The translations under genes were made by a program, and so were the position numbers. From an uncultured archaeon (GTDB lineage: Archaea; Thermoproteota; Nitrososphaeria_A; Caldarchaeales; Wolframiiraptoraceae), in contig CALKCF010000007.1 in assembly GCA_938083505.1 (NCBI GenBank), forward strand, positions 118,715-182,714: a stretch of 64,000 bases of DNA, written 5' to 3'. Shown here piece after piece: positions 21,280 through 31,162 of the stretch. The notes under the pieces were generated by a model, which saw nothing but the letters and a program-made list of their open reading frames with translations, did no database searches and was not told the origin of the DNA. Every line of letters begins with the position of its first letter. The first letter of the stretch is position 1.

Positions 21280-21738
21280 GGTGCTGAAGATATACACGTT
21301 AGGACTTTCCTTTAAAGTTCGCAGGACAACCCTAGTCTCAGTTGATATCACGCCCTCCATTTTTCCTATCTCATCAAGTATTTTTGCAAGGGCCTCCCTG
21401 TCCTTTACTTTCAGCTTGAGCAAACAATAATAATCTCCAGTCACATCATGAACCTCCTGCACCTCGGGAAAAGAGACCAGTACCTCTAGTACCTTGTCAT
21501 ATAAGTGCGGTTGCGCCTTTACCGCAATAAAAGCTGTCATCGTTTTCCCCATCTTATTTTCGTCAATTATAGCTTGAAACTTTTTGATGTAACCCTGCTT
21601 GATTAGCTTCTTTATTCTGCTGTAGACCGCAGCTTCGCTTATACCAAGCCTCCTAGCTATCTCGGAATAAGAAGCTCTACCGTTTTCTTGGAGTATGTTA
21701 AGAATCATTATGTCTTTTTCGTCCAATCCAGCTTTCAT
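21268..21738 (-). CDS. Lrp/AsnC family transcriptional regulator
   Basis: LDEKDIMILNILQENGRASYSEIARRLGISEAAVYSRIKKLIKQGYI plus C-terminal RAM domain. Confidence 0.95.
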   Translation of the reverse strand: MKAGLDEKDIMILNILQENGRASYSEIARRLGISEAAVYSRIKKLIKQGYIKKFQAIIDENKMGKTMTAFIAVKAQPHLYDKVLEVLVSFPEVQEVHDVTGDYYCLLKLKVKDREALAKILDEIGKMEGVISTETRVVLRTLKESPNVYIFSTLSS

Positions 21739-21807
21739 AATCGTCCATAATACGTGTTTTAGGAATATTAAGATTATGTTTATAAATAGTCAACTGCGCC
21801 TAAAGAA

Positions 21808-22773
21808 TTGACGGTTATGCCAACTACGGTCGCTTTAGTTAAGGGTCCTGAGATTCTGAAGTACAGCTTTCCGGCATCGCACCCGATGAATTATCGCAGA
21901 ATTGAGAACTTCTACAAAAAGGTAGAAGCCTTATCCAAAGAAATGTTGGATGCATTGGTGATTGTTACGCCCAAAATGGCGACTACAGAGGAGATAGCGC
22001 TATTTCATGACACCAATTATATAGAATTTGTGAAGAAAAAGTCCCTAGAGGGCAGGGGTTATCTAGACTCTGGTGATACACCAGCCTTTCCTGGAATCTT
22101 TGAAGCGGCCTGTTACGTAGTAGGCTCGACGCTTGAGCTCTGTAGAGTTATTCTTTCAGGAAGTATAAAGAGGGGGTTCAATCCTATGGGCGGCCTCCAC
22201 CACGCCAGGAGGTCATCGGCTTCGGGCTTTTGCGTCTTTAATGACCCCGCAGTGGCCATAACTTACTTACTTAACGTGGCAAACCTCGAGGTCGTAGCGT
22301 ACGTAGACATAGACGCTCACCACGGAGACGGTGTTTGTTATGAGTTCTACGACGATAAAAGGGTTGTGTTTGCAGACATACACCAAGATGGTAGGACACT
22401 CTATCCTGGCACCGGTTTTAGGCATGAAAGGGGATTGGGCGAGGCTGAAGGCTTAAAGCTGAACATACCTTTGCCACCAGGCTCAGGCGACGAGGAGTTT
22501 GAGGCCGCTATGTATGAAGTAAAGGATTTCCTCATGGCACACGATTTCGATTTTATACTCTTCCAATGTGGGGCTGACGGTATAATGGGAGACCCGATCA
22601 CCGATTTGAACTATACAGCGGCTTCACATAGGCTCGCTGCGGAGATTCTATGCGATGTTGCAAACAAGAAATGTGGTGGTAGGATACTCGCCATGGGTGG
22701 CGGCGGCTACAACCCAGAAAATACGGCAGAGGCTTGGACTAACGTCGTGAAAGTTTTCATCGAAAGGACTTAG
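21808..22773 (+). CDS. Histone deacetylase / acetoin utilisation (AcuC)-like deacetylase
   Basis: GGLHHARRSSASGFCVFNDPAVAI, YVDIDAHHGDGV, ALGGGGYN-type MGGGGYNPEN. Confidence 0.95.
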   Translation: MTVMPTTVALVKGPEILKYSFPASHPMNYRRIENFYKKVEALSKEMLDALVIVTPKMATTEEIALFHDTNYIEFVKKKSLEGRGYLDSGDTPAFPGIFEAACYVVGSTLELCRVILSGSIKRGFNPMGGLHHARRSSASGFCVFNDPAVAITYLLNVANLEVVAYVDIDAHHGDGVCYEFYDDKRVVFADIHQDGRTLYPGTGFRHERGLGEAEGLKLNIPLPPGSGDEEFEAAMYEVKDFLMAHDFDFILFQCGADGIMGDPITDLNYTAASHRLAAEILCDVANKKCGGRILAMGGGGYNPENTAEAWTNVVKVFIERT

Positions 22774-23408
22774 CACGACATGAATTTCATGACCTGCCTA
22801 GATATCAGCTTGGAGAGTCTTACGGGTTCTGGTAAGCGGCCATGTAGCGTGAACTTATCCAACAACCTCTTACCGACGTTCAGCTCAACACCTAAGCATC
22901 TGATGAACACTGTGTATCCGGTCCTGAGTCTTACTGCATGCCTTGCACCATTCCTCTCGTAAACTTCAACCCGGGCCTGCCAGTCATTAGGAAAATTTTT
23001 TATGAAGTATTCTCTTATACCTTCGGACTCTTCGTAAGTAATGCATACCAATGGCAAACCAATTGTCTCATACACGACGTTAAGGTCTACTACATTGTAC
23101 CAGCTTATCACACAACCGCTCAGAATTATGGCGTTTATGTCCGTCCTATCAAGCCTCCTATACAGCGAGATGATTGCCTCAGTTGCATCCATGCCGCCCA
23201 CACTGCATTTAGCTATCGCCAGACCATCCACTATGAAGTCGCTCCTCATTACAACCCCTGCCAATATCGAGTTTTTATTGAGCATCTTATCAAAACTCTC
23301 GGCTATTCCGAGGACACGGATTGCTGGCTTATCCAGCCTTAACTTCAGGTGGCTACCCCTCCTGCCAGTAGACCTCGCCGGGCTCCAGGACAGCACCATC
23401 CGGAACAT
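22770..23408 (-). CDS. DUF99 family protein (endonuclease V-related)
   Basis: RVLGIAESF...AGVVMRSDFIVDG...INAIILSGCVISWYNVVDL; the start may be downstream of the listed ATG. Confidence 0.82.
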   Translation of the reverse strand: MFRMVLSWSPARSTGRRGSHLKLRLDKPAIRVLGIAESFDKMLNKNSILAGVVMRSDFIVDGLAIAKCSVGGMDATEAIISLYRRLDRTDINAIILSGCVISWYNVVDLNVVYETIGLPLVCITYEESEGIREYFIKNFPNDWQARVEVYERNGARHAVRLRTGYTVFIRCLGVELNVGKRLLDKFTLHGRLPEPVRLSKLISRQVMKFMSC

Positions 23409-24525
23409 TGCTATACGGTGATATGACCGCGCCGAATTCCCTCTTGCTTGTATCTATCAGTCTGCCTGCAACCATAACCTTTACCGTCTCCTGGCCGACC
23501 GCCTTATACCGCGTAGTGCATCCGACACCGAGCGTAGCACCCTCGCCGACGACCGAGTAGAATATTACGGACCCCTCGCCAATTTTTACGTTCTCTAAGA
23601 TGAGCGAATTACCTAACGTAGCACCATCCCCAACCGACGTACCCTCTAACACGACAGTGTATGGTAAGATCGAGGAACCTTTGCCCAATTTTACGTTCTC
23701 GCCCAAGAAGCATGGACCGAAGAGTCTAGCACCGTTTTCTGTTTCGACGTGTGTGCCCGGACGCAAGAGTTTTCCGCTCTTGGGCGAATAGTTATGTTTA
23801 GACGATAAGTAGTCTAGGAATGTGATGTTGGCGTCCAATAAATCCCATGCCCTTCCAATATCGAACCATAAATTTTTGTTCATCTTTAGCACACATATTT
23901 TATGTCCGTCCTTGACAAGTAGGTTCAGTACGTCTGTCAGCTCGTATTCGCCCCTCGCTGACGGTTTAATCCTAGAAAAATACTTGACGGATTCTGATGG
24001 AAGTATGTATGCTCCAGCGTTCACGTAAGCCTCGTGGAAACCTTCTGCAGGCTTTTCCATTATGTGTTCCAGCATTCCATTTCTCTCTTCCAGAACACCA
24101 AAGTTGCTCGCATCTTTGACCCTAACGGCCAGTATGACACCATCGCAGGCACCTTCATTGAAAGAGGAAAGCATTTTCCCCACGACATCCTCTGTTATGG
24201 TTATGTCACCGTAGACGAGAAGGAAAGCATCCTCACCTTCGAGAAAATCCTTACATACATAAAGCGCATGGGCCGTGCCTAGTAACTCTCTCTGCTGAAT
24301 ATACGTTATCTCCATCGAAAGCCTTTCTCGGTCGACCGCGCGCCTGATCAATTCATCCATGTAAGCGACAGTTATGCCAACGTCCCTTATTCTATTGCTG
24401 ACTAGGGTCTCAAGCACCCTAATCAACACGGGTTTATCGACGAGCGGCAAAAGGTGCTTAGCCTTGAAACTCGTGAGGGGTTTTAGTCTTTTGCCTAGGC
24501 CTGCGGCGAAAACTACGGCCTTCAA
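23353..24525 (-). CDS. Sugar-1-phosphate nucleotidyltransferase with left-handed beta-helix domain (GlmU-like)
   Basis: KAVVFAAGLGKRLKPLTSFKAKHLLPL, hexapeptide-repeat C-terminus. Confidence 0.93.
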   Translation of the reverse strand: MKAVVFAAGLGKRLKPLTSFKAKHLLPLVDKPVLIRVLETLVSNRIRDVGITVAYMDELIRRAVDRERLSMEITYIQQRELLGTAHALYVCKDFLEGEDAFLLVYGDITITEDVVGKMLSSFNEGACDGVILAVRVKDASNFGVLEERNGMLEHIMEKPAEGFHEAYVNAGAYILPSESVKYFSRIKPSARGEYELTDVLNLLVKDGHKICVLKMNKNLWFDIGRAWDLLDANITFLDYLSSKHNYSPKSGKLLRPGTHVETENGARLFGPCFLGENVKLGKGSSILPYTVVLEGTSVGDGATLGNSLILENVKIGEGSVIFYSVVGEGATLGVGCTTRYKAVGQETVKVMVAGRLIDTSKREFGAVISPYSNVPDGAVLEPGEVYWQEG

Positions 24526-24588
24526 CGATCTCTACCAAACCTACATCACTTTAAAAGATATTAAGCTTTAGTCTGAACTTTTGCTGGT

Positions 24589-25626
24589 ATGGGCATAACT
24601 TTCGTGGGCATTGGCCTAGGTCCAAGACGCCATATCACGGAGGCAGCAATTGAAAGCATCAAAGCAGCAGACATGGTGTTCCTCGACACTTACACGGGAA
24701 CGCTTCCTAATGAAACTGTAGAATTTCTTCGCACGATAAGCAGGCATTTAATACTAGCTGACCGCTACCTGCTGGAGGACGGTGTCGGTTTTGTGCTAAC
24801 CGAGGCCACCAAGAAAGACGTGGTTATAGCGGTTCAAGGTGACCCGTTTATAGCCACAACACATATATCAATAATGCTTGAGGCGCATAAGCGTGGAATT
24901 GCTTGTAAGGTGATTAGCGGCATATCTTCATATTCAGTAGCGGCAAGCCTGTCCGGCCTCCAAGCTTACAAATTTGGCAGGGCTGTTACGTTACCAATTG
25001 AAGGAAATATCGAGCATGTAAAATCTGTATACAAAAGCATCTCGGAGAACATGTCCAGAGGTTTGCACACGCTTGTCTTCCTCGACACTAAGGATGGTGG
25101 TTTGACGATACCTGTTGCCCTCGGCCGCTTAAGAGAGTTGGAGAGCACACTCAGAAAGGGCTTGGTAGCAGACGACAGACTTGTCATAGCCCTTGCAAGG
25201 CTAGGATACGAGGACGGGCTCATAAGGGCTGGAAGGGTTGCAGAGTTGGTTACCGCGAGTTTCCCGGAACCTCCGCACATGCTGATATTCCCTGGAAAGT
25301 TGCATTTTTTAGAGCGTGAGGCGCTTATAAGACTTCTTGGCGCTCCTCGTGAATGTGTAGAGGCCTATGAGCCGGTAGGGTACGAGGTTGATAAGGTGAG
25401 GCGCTACATAGATGCCTGTGAGAGGGTTTTATCCAAGTTGGGCAGCTCGGCGAAGGAGACGAAGATCAATGAGGTACTGAGTATTGCCAAAAGCTACCTA
25501 GACGATTCGAAATTTTTCCTGAAGTCAGGGGACCTTTTTGATTCGTTAGCCGCGATCTCGTATTGCGAGGGGCTGCTTGATACTCTGAGGATTATGGGCT
25601 ACGTTGAGTTTGATTGGAAGCCATAG
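24589..25626 (+). CDS. dphB: Diphthine synthase fused to a C-terminal DUF357-like helical domain
   Basis: N-terminus MGITFVGIGLGPRRHITEAAIESIKAADMVFLDTYTG; C-terminal YIDACERVL...AKSYLDDSKFFLKSGDLFDSLAAISYCEGLLDTLR. Confidence 0.92.
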   Translation: MGITFVGIGLGPRRHITEAAIESIKAADMVFLDTYTGTLPNETVEFLRTISRHLILADRYLLEDGVGFVLTEATKKDVVIAVQGDPFIATTHISIMLEAHKRGIACKVISGISSYSVAASLSGLQAYKFGRAVTLPIEGNIEHVKSVYKSISENMSRGLHTLVFLDTKDGGLTIPVALGRLRELESTLRKGLVADDRLVIALARLGYEDGLIRAGRVAELVTASFPEPPHMLIFPGKLHFLEREALIRLLGAPRECVEAYEPVGYEVDKVRRYIDACERVLSKLGSSAKETKINEVLSIAKSYLDDSKFFLKSGDLFDSLAAISYCEGLLDTLRIMGYVEFDWKP

Positions 25627-27392
25627 TTCTTCGCTCTTTTATAGTTTGTTGGCCTAAGTGCTCCGGCCAAAGCCTCTGATATGTGTTTTATGTTGGCCGC
25701 GCACGACCTATATAACTCTTCGTAGACCTTCAGGGCTTGCTCTAGGCACTCATTATATGTCTTAGCACCTCTGCTGAGCATCTCCATGAAATCCTCTACG
25801 AATTTTCTCGTATCTGGTGTAACGAGTCTCTCGTCCACGCTGGACAAGGCCTCAATAAGCCTCATACCCAGTTCTGTCGGATAAAAACTTCTGCCTCTCT
25901 TCACGACATAGCCCCTTTCCACCACTATCTTAGGATACTCAGCGCGTGTGGCATCGGTTCCTATGCCGTTCTTTTCCATGAGCTCCAATAGTGCAGACTC
26001 CGTGAGCCTTGGCGGAGGCCTGGTTTTCTCTTCCTTCAGCTCCGACTTAATGACCCCTAAGGTATCACCAGGTGACAGTTTAGGTATGGGCGTGTCCTTT
26101 GGCATAAAGTACTCGAATATTGTGAAGAACCCTTTCCGGGCGATGACCGTGCCCGACGCCCTTACGATAGCATTTCCTACGCTTATCTCCGCTGAGCTTC
26201 CCATCAGCCTGGCGTTGTCGAATAATACATTCGCGGCAAACCTCCTCGCTATGTATTCCCAGACAGTTCGCTTAAGCGAACTGTCTTTGGTGTAAGGCTT
26301 TATAGGATATATCGGAGGATGGGCACCATCGTCCTTTCTTCCGTTAAGCGGTTCAATTCGCATCTTGTCCAAGTCTCCAAGTAGCCTGGATAGGTCGGAG
26401 CGGGCCAAAGCCTCGATGGGCTCTCTGAAGTTAAAGTCGTGCCTAAACCTATTAGTCTCGGTCCTCGGGTACGAGCAGTAACCCTCGGCGTAAAGCTCCT
26501 CTGCTATGGAGAGCAACATGTCTGCTGAGATGCCCGTTATCTTCGTCAAATCTTTGAGGAGTGTGTCGGTATCAAGAGGCAATGGTCTTTGAATCGTCTT
26601 TTCCTCTTCGTCGTAGGATAGGACGCTCCCGTTCTTCTGCCCCTCAACGCTTTTCCAAATAACCTTGGCCTTTTCGGCATCTTTCATATTTTCGCTCTTG
26701 GCCTCAAACTCCTCGCCGTCCCATGTCCTGAACCTTATCCGAATGTACCAGAACGGCTTCGCTATAAAGGAAATTATTTCCCTCTCCCGCTTAACGATGA
26801 AGCCCAGAGTAGGTGATTGGCAGGAGCCCCACGATATGAGTCTGACATTTTGGCGCTTTCTCGTCTCTTTTGTAAGCAGCCTCGTGAAGGCCGCACCCGT
26901 CACGAGGTCGAAGTGTTGTCTGAACATAGCCTTCATGACCCAGTTCATCCTTAAGGAGTCCTCGAGGCTGTTCCATGCCCTCCAAAGCTCGCTTGGATTC
27001 GTCGAGTTAAACCTCATCCGCTTATATGGTGCCTGGTTTCCCCTATTGGTCCTATAGATCGAAAGTATCTCGTAACCGATCAACTCACCTTCTGGATCAT
27101 TATCGGTCGCTATGATGAGCGTTTCGGTTTTTTTGAAAACCTTTTCAAGCTTTTTGTAAGACCTTTCGTCGGAGACGATGTTTCTAAATTCTCTGACTGA
27201 AAATAACTTGGATGGGTCTATGTTGTTCCATTCATAACCTTCAGGAAAGTCCGCATTCAGCACATGCCCTCTAACAGAAGTGATGTAAGCGTTTACGCCT
27301 TTATCCTTCAGAGCCCTCGCTATGCTTCTTGCAACGCTAGGTTTTTCCGCCACTATTATGTATGAATACCCCTCGTCTTCACCCACATGCAT
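25599..27392 (-). CDS. topA: DNA topoisomerase IA (TopA/topo III-like)
   Basis: IIVAEKPSVARSIARAL, IATDNDPEGELIGYEIL, SYPRTETNRF catalytic Tyr, GIGTDATRAEYP. Confidence 0.95.
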   Translation of the reverse strand: MHVGEDEGYSYIIVAEKPSVARSIARALKDKGVNAYITSVRGHVLNADFPEGYEWNNIDPSKLFSVREFRNIVSDERSYKKLEKVFKKTETLIIATDNDPEGELIGYEILSIYRTNRGNQAPYKRMRFNSTNPSELWRAWNSLEDSLRMNWVMKAMFRQHFDLVTGAAFTRLLTKETRKRQNVRLISWGSCQSPTLGFIVKREREIISFIAKPFWYIRIRFRTWDGEEFEAKSENMKDAEKAKVIWKSVEGQKNGSVLSYDEEEKTIQRPLPLDTDTLLKDLTKITGISADMLLSIAEELYAEGYCSYPRTETNRFRHDFNFREPIEALARSDLSRLLGDLDKMRIEPLNGRKDDGAHPPIYPIKPYTKDSSLKRTVWEYIARRFAANVLFDNARLMGSSAEISVGNAIVRASGTVIARKGFFTIFEYFMPKDTPIPKLSPGDTLGVIKSELKEEKTRPPPRLTESALLELMEKNGIGTDATRAEYPKIVVERGYVVKRGRSFYPTELGMRLIEALSSVDERLVTPDTRKFVEDFMEMLSRGAKTYNECLEQALKVYEELYRSCAANIKHISEALAGALRPTNYKRAKNYGFQSNST

Positions 27393-27492
27393 CCAGCCTT
27401 ATTGGAATGAATGCATGGAACTTTACTTTATTACGTTTATGCATATTAGGGTTTAAACAAGAAATAAATAACCGTAAATTTGCAATAACTTC

Positions 27493-27858
27493 ATGAATGG
27501 AAGAAACGAGTCGTGCTATAATTGGGTGCACATCCCAGAGGATAGACTAAAATCTAACATAAGTAGGAAGGCAATACACGGGGAAAATATTACAATCGGC
27601 ATGTTCTTCCTCAAGAAGGGGGCAAAAGTCGAATCGCACAAGCACGTTAACGAGCAGATGAGCTGTGTCCTGTCTGGAGCCGTAAAGTTCATCATGGTTG
27701 ATGGAAAGGAGTACGTGGTATCACAAGGTATGGTAATGCATATTCCACCCAATGTTGAGCATGCGGCCATAGCATTAGAAGACTCTGTTGTTATGGACGT
27801 CTTCAGTCCTCCAAGAGAAGATTGGAAAAAAGGTGCTGATCAGTATCTAAGAAAATAA
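27493..27858 (+). CDS. Cupin-domain protein
   Basis: GAKVESHKHVNEQMSCVLSGAVKFIM, VMHIPPNVEHAA. Confidence 0.9.
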   Translation: MNGRNESCYNWVHIPEDRLKSNISRKAIHGENITIGMFFLKKGAKVESHKHVNEQMSCVLSGAVKFIMVDGKEYVVSQGMVMHIPPNVEHAAIALEDSVVMDVFSPPREDWKKGADQYLRK

Positions 27859-27906
27859 ATAGAACGTTTAAAAATGACACCTATTCTTTCTACAAGATAA
27901 TAGGCG

Positions 27907-28389
27907 ATGTCGTTGAGGGCGGATGCTGCTAGGAAGAAAACAGTCATAGCCTCTGGTGCCTTCGATATCTTGCATCCAGGCCACATAAAGTTTTTGGAAG
28001 AGGCTAAGCGTGTAGGTGGTAAAAATTCCACGCTCATAGTAATCGTTGCTAGGGATAAGACTGTGAAAGAGAATAAGGGAAGGGATACCGTCTTCAGCGA
28101 GGATGCTAGGCTCCATATGGTTCAAGCCCTGAAGCCCGTGGATAAGGCGGTCTTGGGATATCGGCCTTTTTCTTTCGAGAAAGTGGTCAAAAAGTACAGG
28201 CCGAATATCGTGGTCTTTGGCTACGACCAGGTATGGCTTATGGAAAAGTTCAAGAAACTATGTCGGAGAAAGAAGTTGAACATCAATATTAAGGTGTTGA
28301 AGAAGTATGACCTCGGAAACATTAACAGCAGCTCGGAGGTAATAAAGAAAATCAAGAAGCTTCGGACGTTTAAAAGAAGAGCAGGATAA
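27907..28389 (+). CDS. Cytidylyltransferase family protein (archaeal FAD synthase RibL-like)
   Basis: ASGAFDILHPGHIKFLEEAKRVG, VFGYDQ. Confidence 0.9.
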   Translation: MSLRADAARKKTVIASGAFDILHPGHIKFLEEAKRVGGKNSTLIVIVARDKTVKENKGRDTVFSEDARLHMVQALKPVDKAVLGYRPFSFEKVVKKYRPNIVVFGYDQVWLMEKFKKLCRRKKLNINIKVLKKYDLGNINSSSEVIKKIKKLRTFKRRAG

Positions 28390-28558
28390 TACCTGCGATA
28401 ATCAGCAACGTTATCATGAAAAGCATTAATCCGCTTGTAAGCGAAAACACGAAAGAAGGTGTTGTGAGCCAATAGAGGAAAAGAGAGCCGAAGGCAAGTA
28501 TAATCGCTCCTAGAATCTTTGTCCATATTCTAACCAAATACGACTTTATAGTGCTCAT
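28370..28558 (-). CDS. Small two-TM hypothetical membrane protein
   Basis: 62 aa, two hydrophobic helices. Confidence 0.5.
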   Translation of the reverse strand: MSTIKSYLVRIWTKILGAIILAFGSLFLYWLTTPSFVFSLTSGLMLFMITLLIIAGIILLFF

Positions 28559-28740
28559 GCTTTCTCTTCAATCTTCTTGATACCGAGAATTATATTTATG
28601 TTACGCAGAGTTGTGCGATGTGCAGGTAAGATGTTTCAGGGTTTGATAAACGGATAATCTCGATGTGATATTCTTCGTCAAGTTTTCAAGAAGGGCTAAA
28701 TAGTTCGCTGAAAGGAGTGAACTTCGAAGGTAGATAATGA

Positions 28741-29373
28741 ATGAAAATAACAGGAATAACAAGAAAAAGGGATGATGAGGAAAAGTTGGTAGGAGTGGCC
28801 AATATGAGCTTTGCTAGAGATAGGTTAATGGATGTCATTACGCAACTAAAGATTCAAGCGGAAAAACTGAACAGGACGTCCCAGAGACTCGCAGCAAGGG
28901 GCAAGGAGTTATTTGAGATGTGTGTAAGGGCGGAACAGGAGAGGGACAAGGGCAGGGCGACGATATACGCCAACGAAATAGCTCAACTCAGGAAGATATC
29001 CCGTACAATTTTGAAGAGTCAGCTTTCCCTAGAGAAAGTAATCCTAAGGTTGGAGACCGTGAAGGAATTCGGAGACGTCATGAACGTCCTCGGCCCGGCA
29101 ACGAGTATAATAAGGCAAGTGCAGTCAGAGATCTCTGGATTAGTCCCAGAGGTTGCCTATAACCTAAGGCAAGTTGACGAGATGCTCGAGGGCATAATCG
29201 TTGAGGCTGGAAGCGTAACCGGCGCATCTGTCCAAGTTATGGTGAGCGACAGTGAGGCACAGAGGATACTCGAGGAGGCTGCTGAAATAGCTGCCCAGCG
29301 TATGAAGAGCACATTCCCTGACTTACCAGAAGGTTACAGGCACCTAGAAACATCGACCGAGCCGAAGCAGTAG
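28741..29373 (+). CDS. cdvB: ESCRT-III/Snf7-family cell-division protein (CdvB-like)
   Basis: Long helical Snf7-like core (SRTILKSQLSLEKVILRLETVKEFGDVMNVLGPATSIIRQVQSEISGLVPEV). Confidence 0.9.
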   Translation: MKITGITRKRDDEEKLVGVANMSFARDRLMDVITQLKIQAEKLNRTSQRLAARGKELFEMCVRAEQERDKGRATIYANEIAQLRKISRTILKSQLSLEKVILRLETVKEFGDVMNVLGPATSIIRQVQSEISGLVPEVAYNLRQVDEMLEGIIVEAGSVTGASVQVMVSDSEAQRILEEAAEIAAQRMKSTFPDLPEGYRHLETSTEPKQ

Positions 29374-29470
29374 TCAAACGTCAGTATACCAATAGCTTCA
29401 GCGACCTAAAAAACCAAGGACGAAACGTGACCTACCAAAAAATGAGGGGTGTTAATGCTGATGTGCCTGC

Positions 29471-31063
29471 TTAGAATTGCGTTTTCGACGGCAACCTCCT
29501 TAAGACTCCGAGCTCGTAAACGTAACCATCGACTATAGCATTTAAACTTGCTTCCAGTATATTTTTTGATACATGCGTCGTTGTCCAAGTATTACCTTCA
29601 GATGCGAATTCAACGAAGACTCTTACGGATGCTGCTGTACCATCTTCGCTGTCTACAACGCTTACCTTGTAGTTGACAAGCCTCGTACCCCTTAAATCCG
29701 GGAACCTGCTTGATAGAGCCTCCCTAAGAGCTATGTCCAATGCGTGAACCGGGCCAACACCTTCTCCCATTGCTACGACACTACTTCCGCCCATGTCTAT
29801 TGACACGATTGCTTTAGATACGGGCCTATTACCAGATTTGAAAGTCTCGACCCACCAGAAAGTTACTTTAAAGCACGTTGGGTCGATTCCTAAGGACTTT
29901 AACATTAGGAGCTTTACAGTAGCGTCAGCAGACTCAAGATGATACCCCTCAGCCTCCAGCCTCTTTATTTCCTCTAGGCACTTTGTCGTATCCTGTTTAG
30001 ATAACTCTAGTCCGAGCTCCTTTGCTATGTTCACGAGCGCGGACCTTCCTGAGAGCTCTGATACGGACATCGTTCTGCTGTTTCCGACAAGGTCCGGATC
30101 TACGTGCTCGTAAGTACTTGGATTTTTCAGCACAGCATCTACATGTACCCCGGCCTTATGTGCGAATGCATTTCTTCCAGTATAAGGTTGTCCCAAAATT
30201 TCTGGCATACCCGTAACTTCGTAAATATATCTTGAGGTCTTTGTCAGCATCTTTAAACCATCCTTATTCTTAAGAACACTGTACCCCATCTTCAGTTTTA
30301 GGTTTGGTATTATTTGACATAGGTCGGCATTCCCACATCTTTCTCCAAGCCCGTTTATGGTTCCTTGCACGTGTCGAACACCAGATTCCACAGCAGTCAA
30401 CGTGTTAGCAACAGCAAGACCTGAATCGTTATGTGCATGTATCCCCAGCTGACAACAGTCGATGTGATTCTTGACATAGGATGTTATACTTTTTATCTCG
30501 CTAAATAGAGAGCCGCCATTAGTGTCACAAAGTACAATAGCCCTGGACTTCGAAGCGCATGCGGCCTTCACAACTTCCATGGCATAATCTTTATCGTCTT
30601 TAAATCCGTCGTAAAAATGCTCTGCATCGAATATAACGTCCAAACCATGCTCCCTAAGGTAGTCTATAGTCTCGGTAATCAGCTGTATGTTCTCCTCTGG
30701 TGTGCACTTAAGAACTTCTCTAACGTGTAGGGTCCAACTTTTCCCGAATATAACAGCGTACTCTACATCTGAGTTCAGTATAGCATTCAAAGATTGGTCC
30801 TCACTTACCCTTACGTCCTTTCGTTTTGTGCTACCGAACGCGGCCATCTTGCTATTCTTTAAGGATATTTCTTTAAAGGTTTTGAAGAACTCTTCGTCCT
30901 TTGGGTTTGAGCCTGGCCATCCTACTTCAATTATGTCTATACCGAGTTCATCCAGCACCCTTACTATGTTAAGCTTATCTTGGAGGGTAAAGGTGATGCC
31001 CCTTGTCTGCGCTCCGTCTCTGAGCGTAGTATCGAGAATTTCAACGTAATCGAAGCCGTTCAC
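29471..31063 (-). CDS. cimA: (R)-citramalate synthase / isopropylmalate synthase family
   Basis: VEILDTTLRDGAQTRGITFTLQDKLNI, GIHAHNDSGLAVANTL, 530 aa with C-terminal regulatory domain. Confidence 0.93.
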   Translation of the reverse strand: MNGFDYVEILDTTLRDGAQTRGITFTLQDKLNIVRVLDELGIDIIEVGWPGSNPKDEEFFKTFKEISLKNSKMAAFGSTKRKDVRVSEDQSLNAILNSDVEYAVIFGKSWTLHVREVLKCTPEENIQLITETIDYLREHGLDVIFDAEHFYDGFKDDKDYAMEVVKAACASKSRAIVLCDTNGGSLFSEIKSITSYVKNHIDCCQLGIHAHNDSGLAVANTLTAVESGVRHVQGTINGLGERCGNADLCQIIPNLKLKMGYSVLKNKDGLKMLTKTSRYIYEVTGMPEILGQPYTGRNAFAHKAGVHVDAVLKNPSTYEHVDPDLVGNSRTMSVSELSGRSALVNIAKELGLELSKQDTTKCLEEIKRLEAEGYHLESADATVKLLMLKSLGIDPTCFKVTFWWVETFKSGNRPVSKAIVSIDMGGSSVVAMGEGVGPVHALDIALREALSSRFPDLRGTRLVNYKVSVVDSEDGTAASVRVFVEFASEGNTWTTTHVSKNILEASLNAIVDGYVYELGVLRRLPSKTQF

Positions 31064-31162
31064 CTCGAACTTTTTGGCACTATAAATGATGAACTTGTAT
31101 AAAAATATTTTAGATAAAGTGTAGCGAAAGATGCGGTATGTAGAGTTAAGGTTGTTGTAGCA

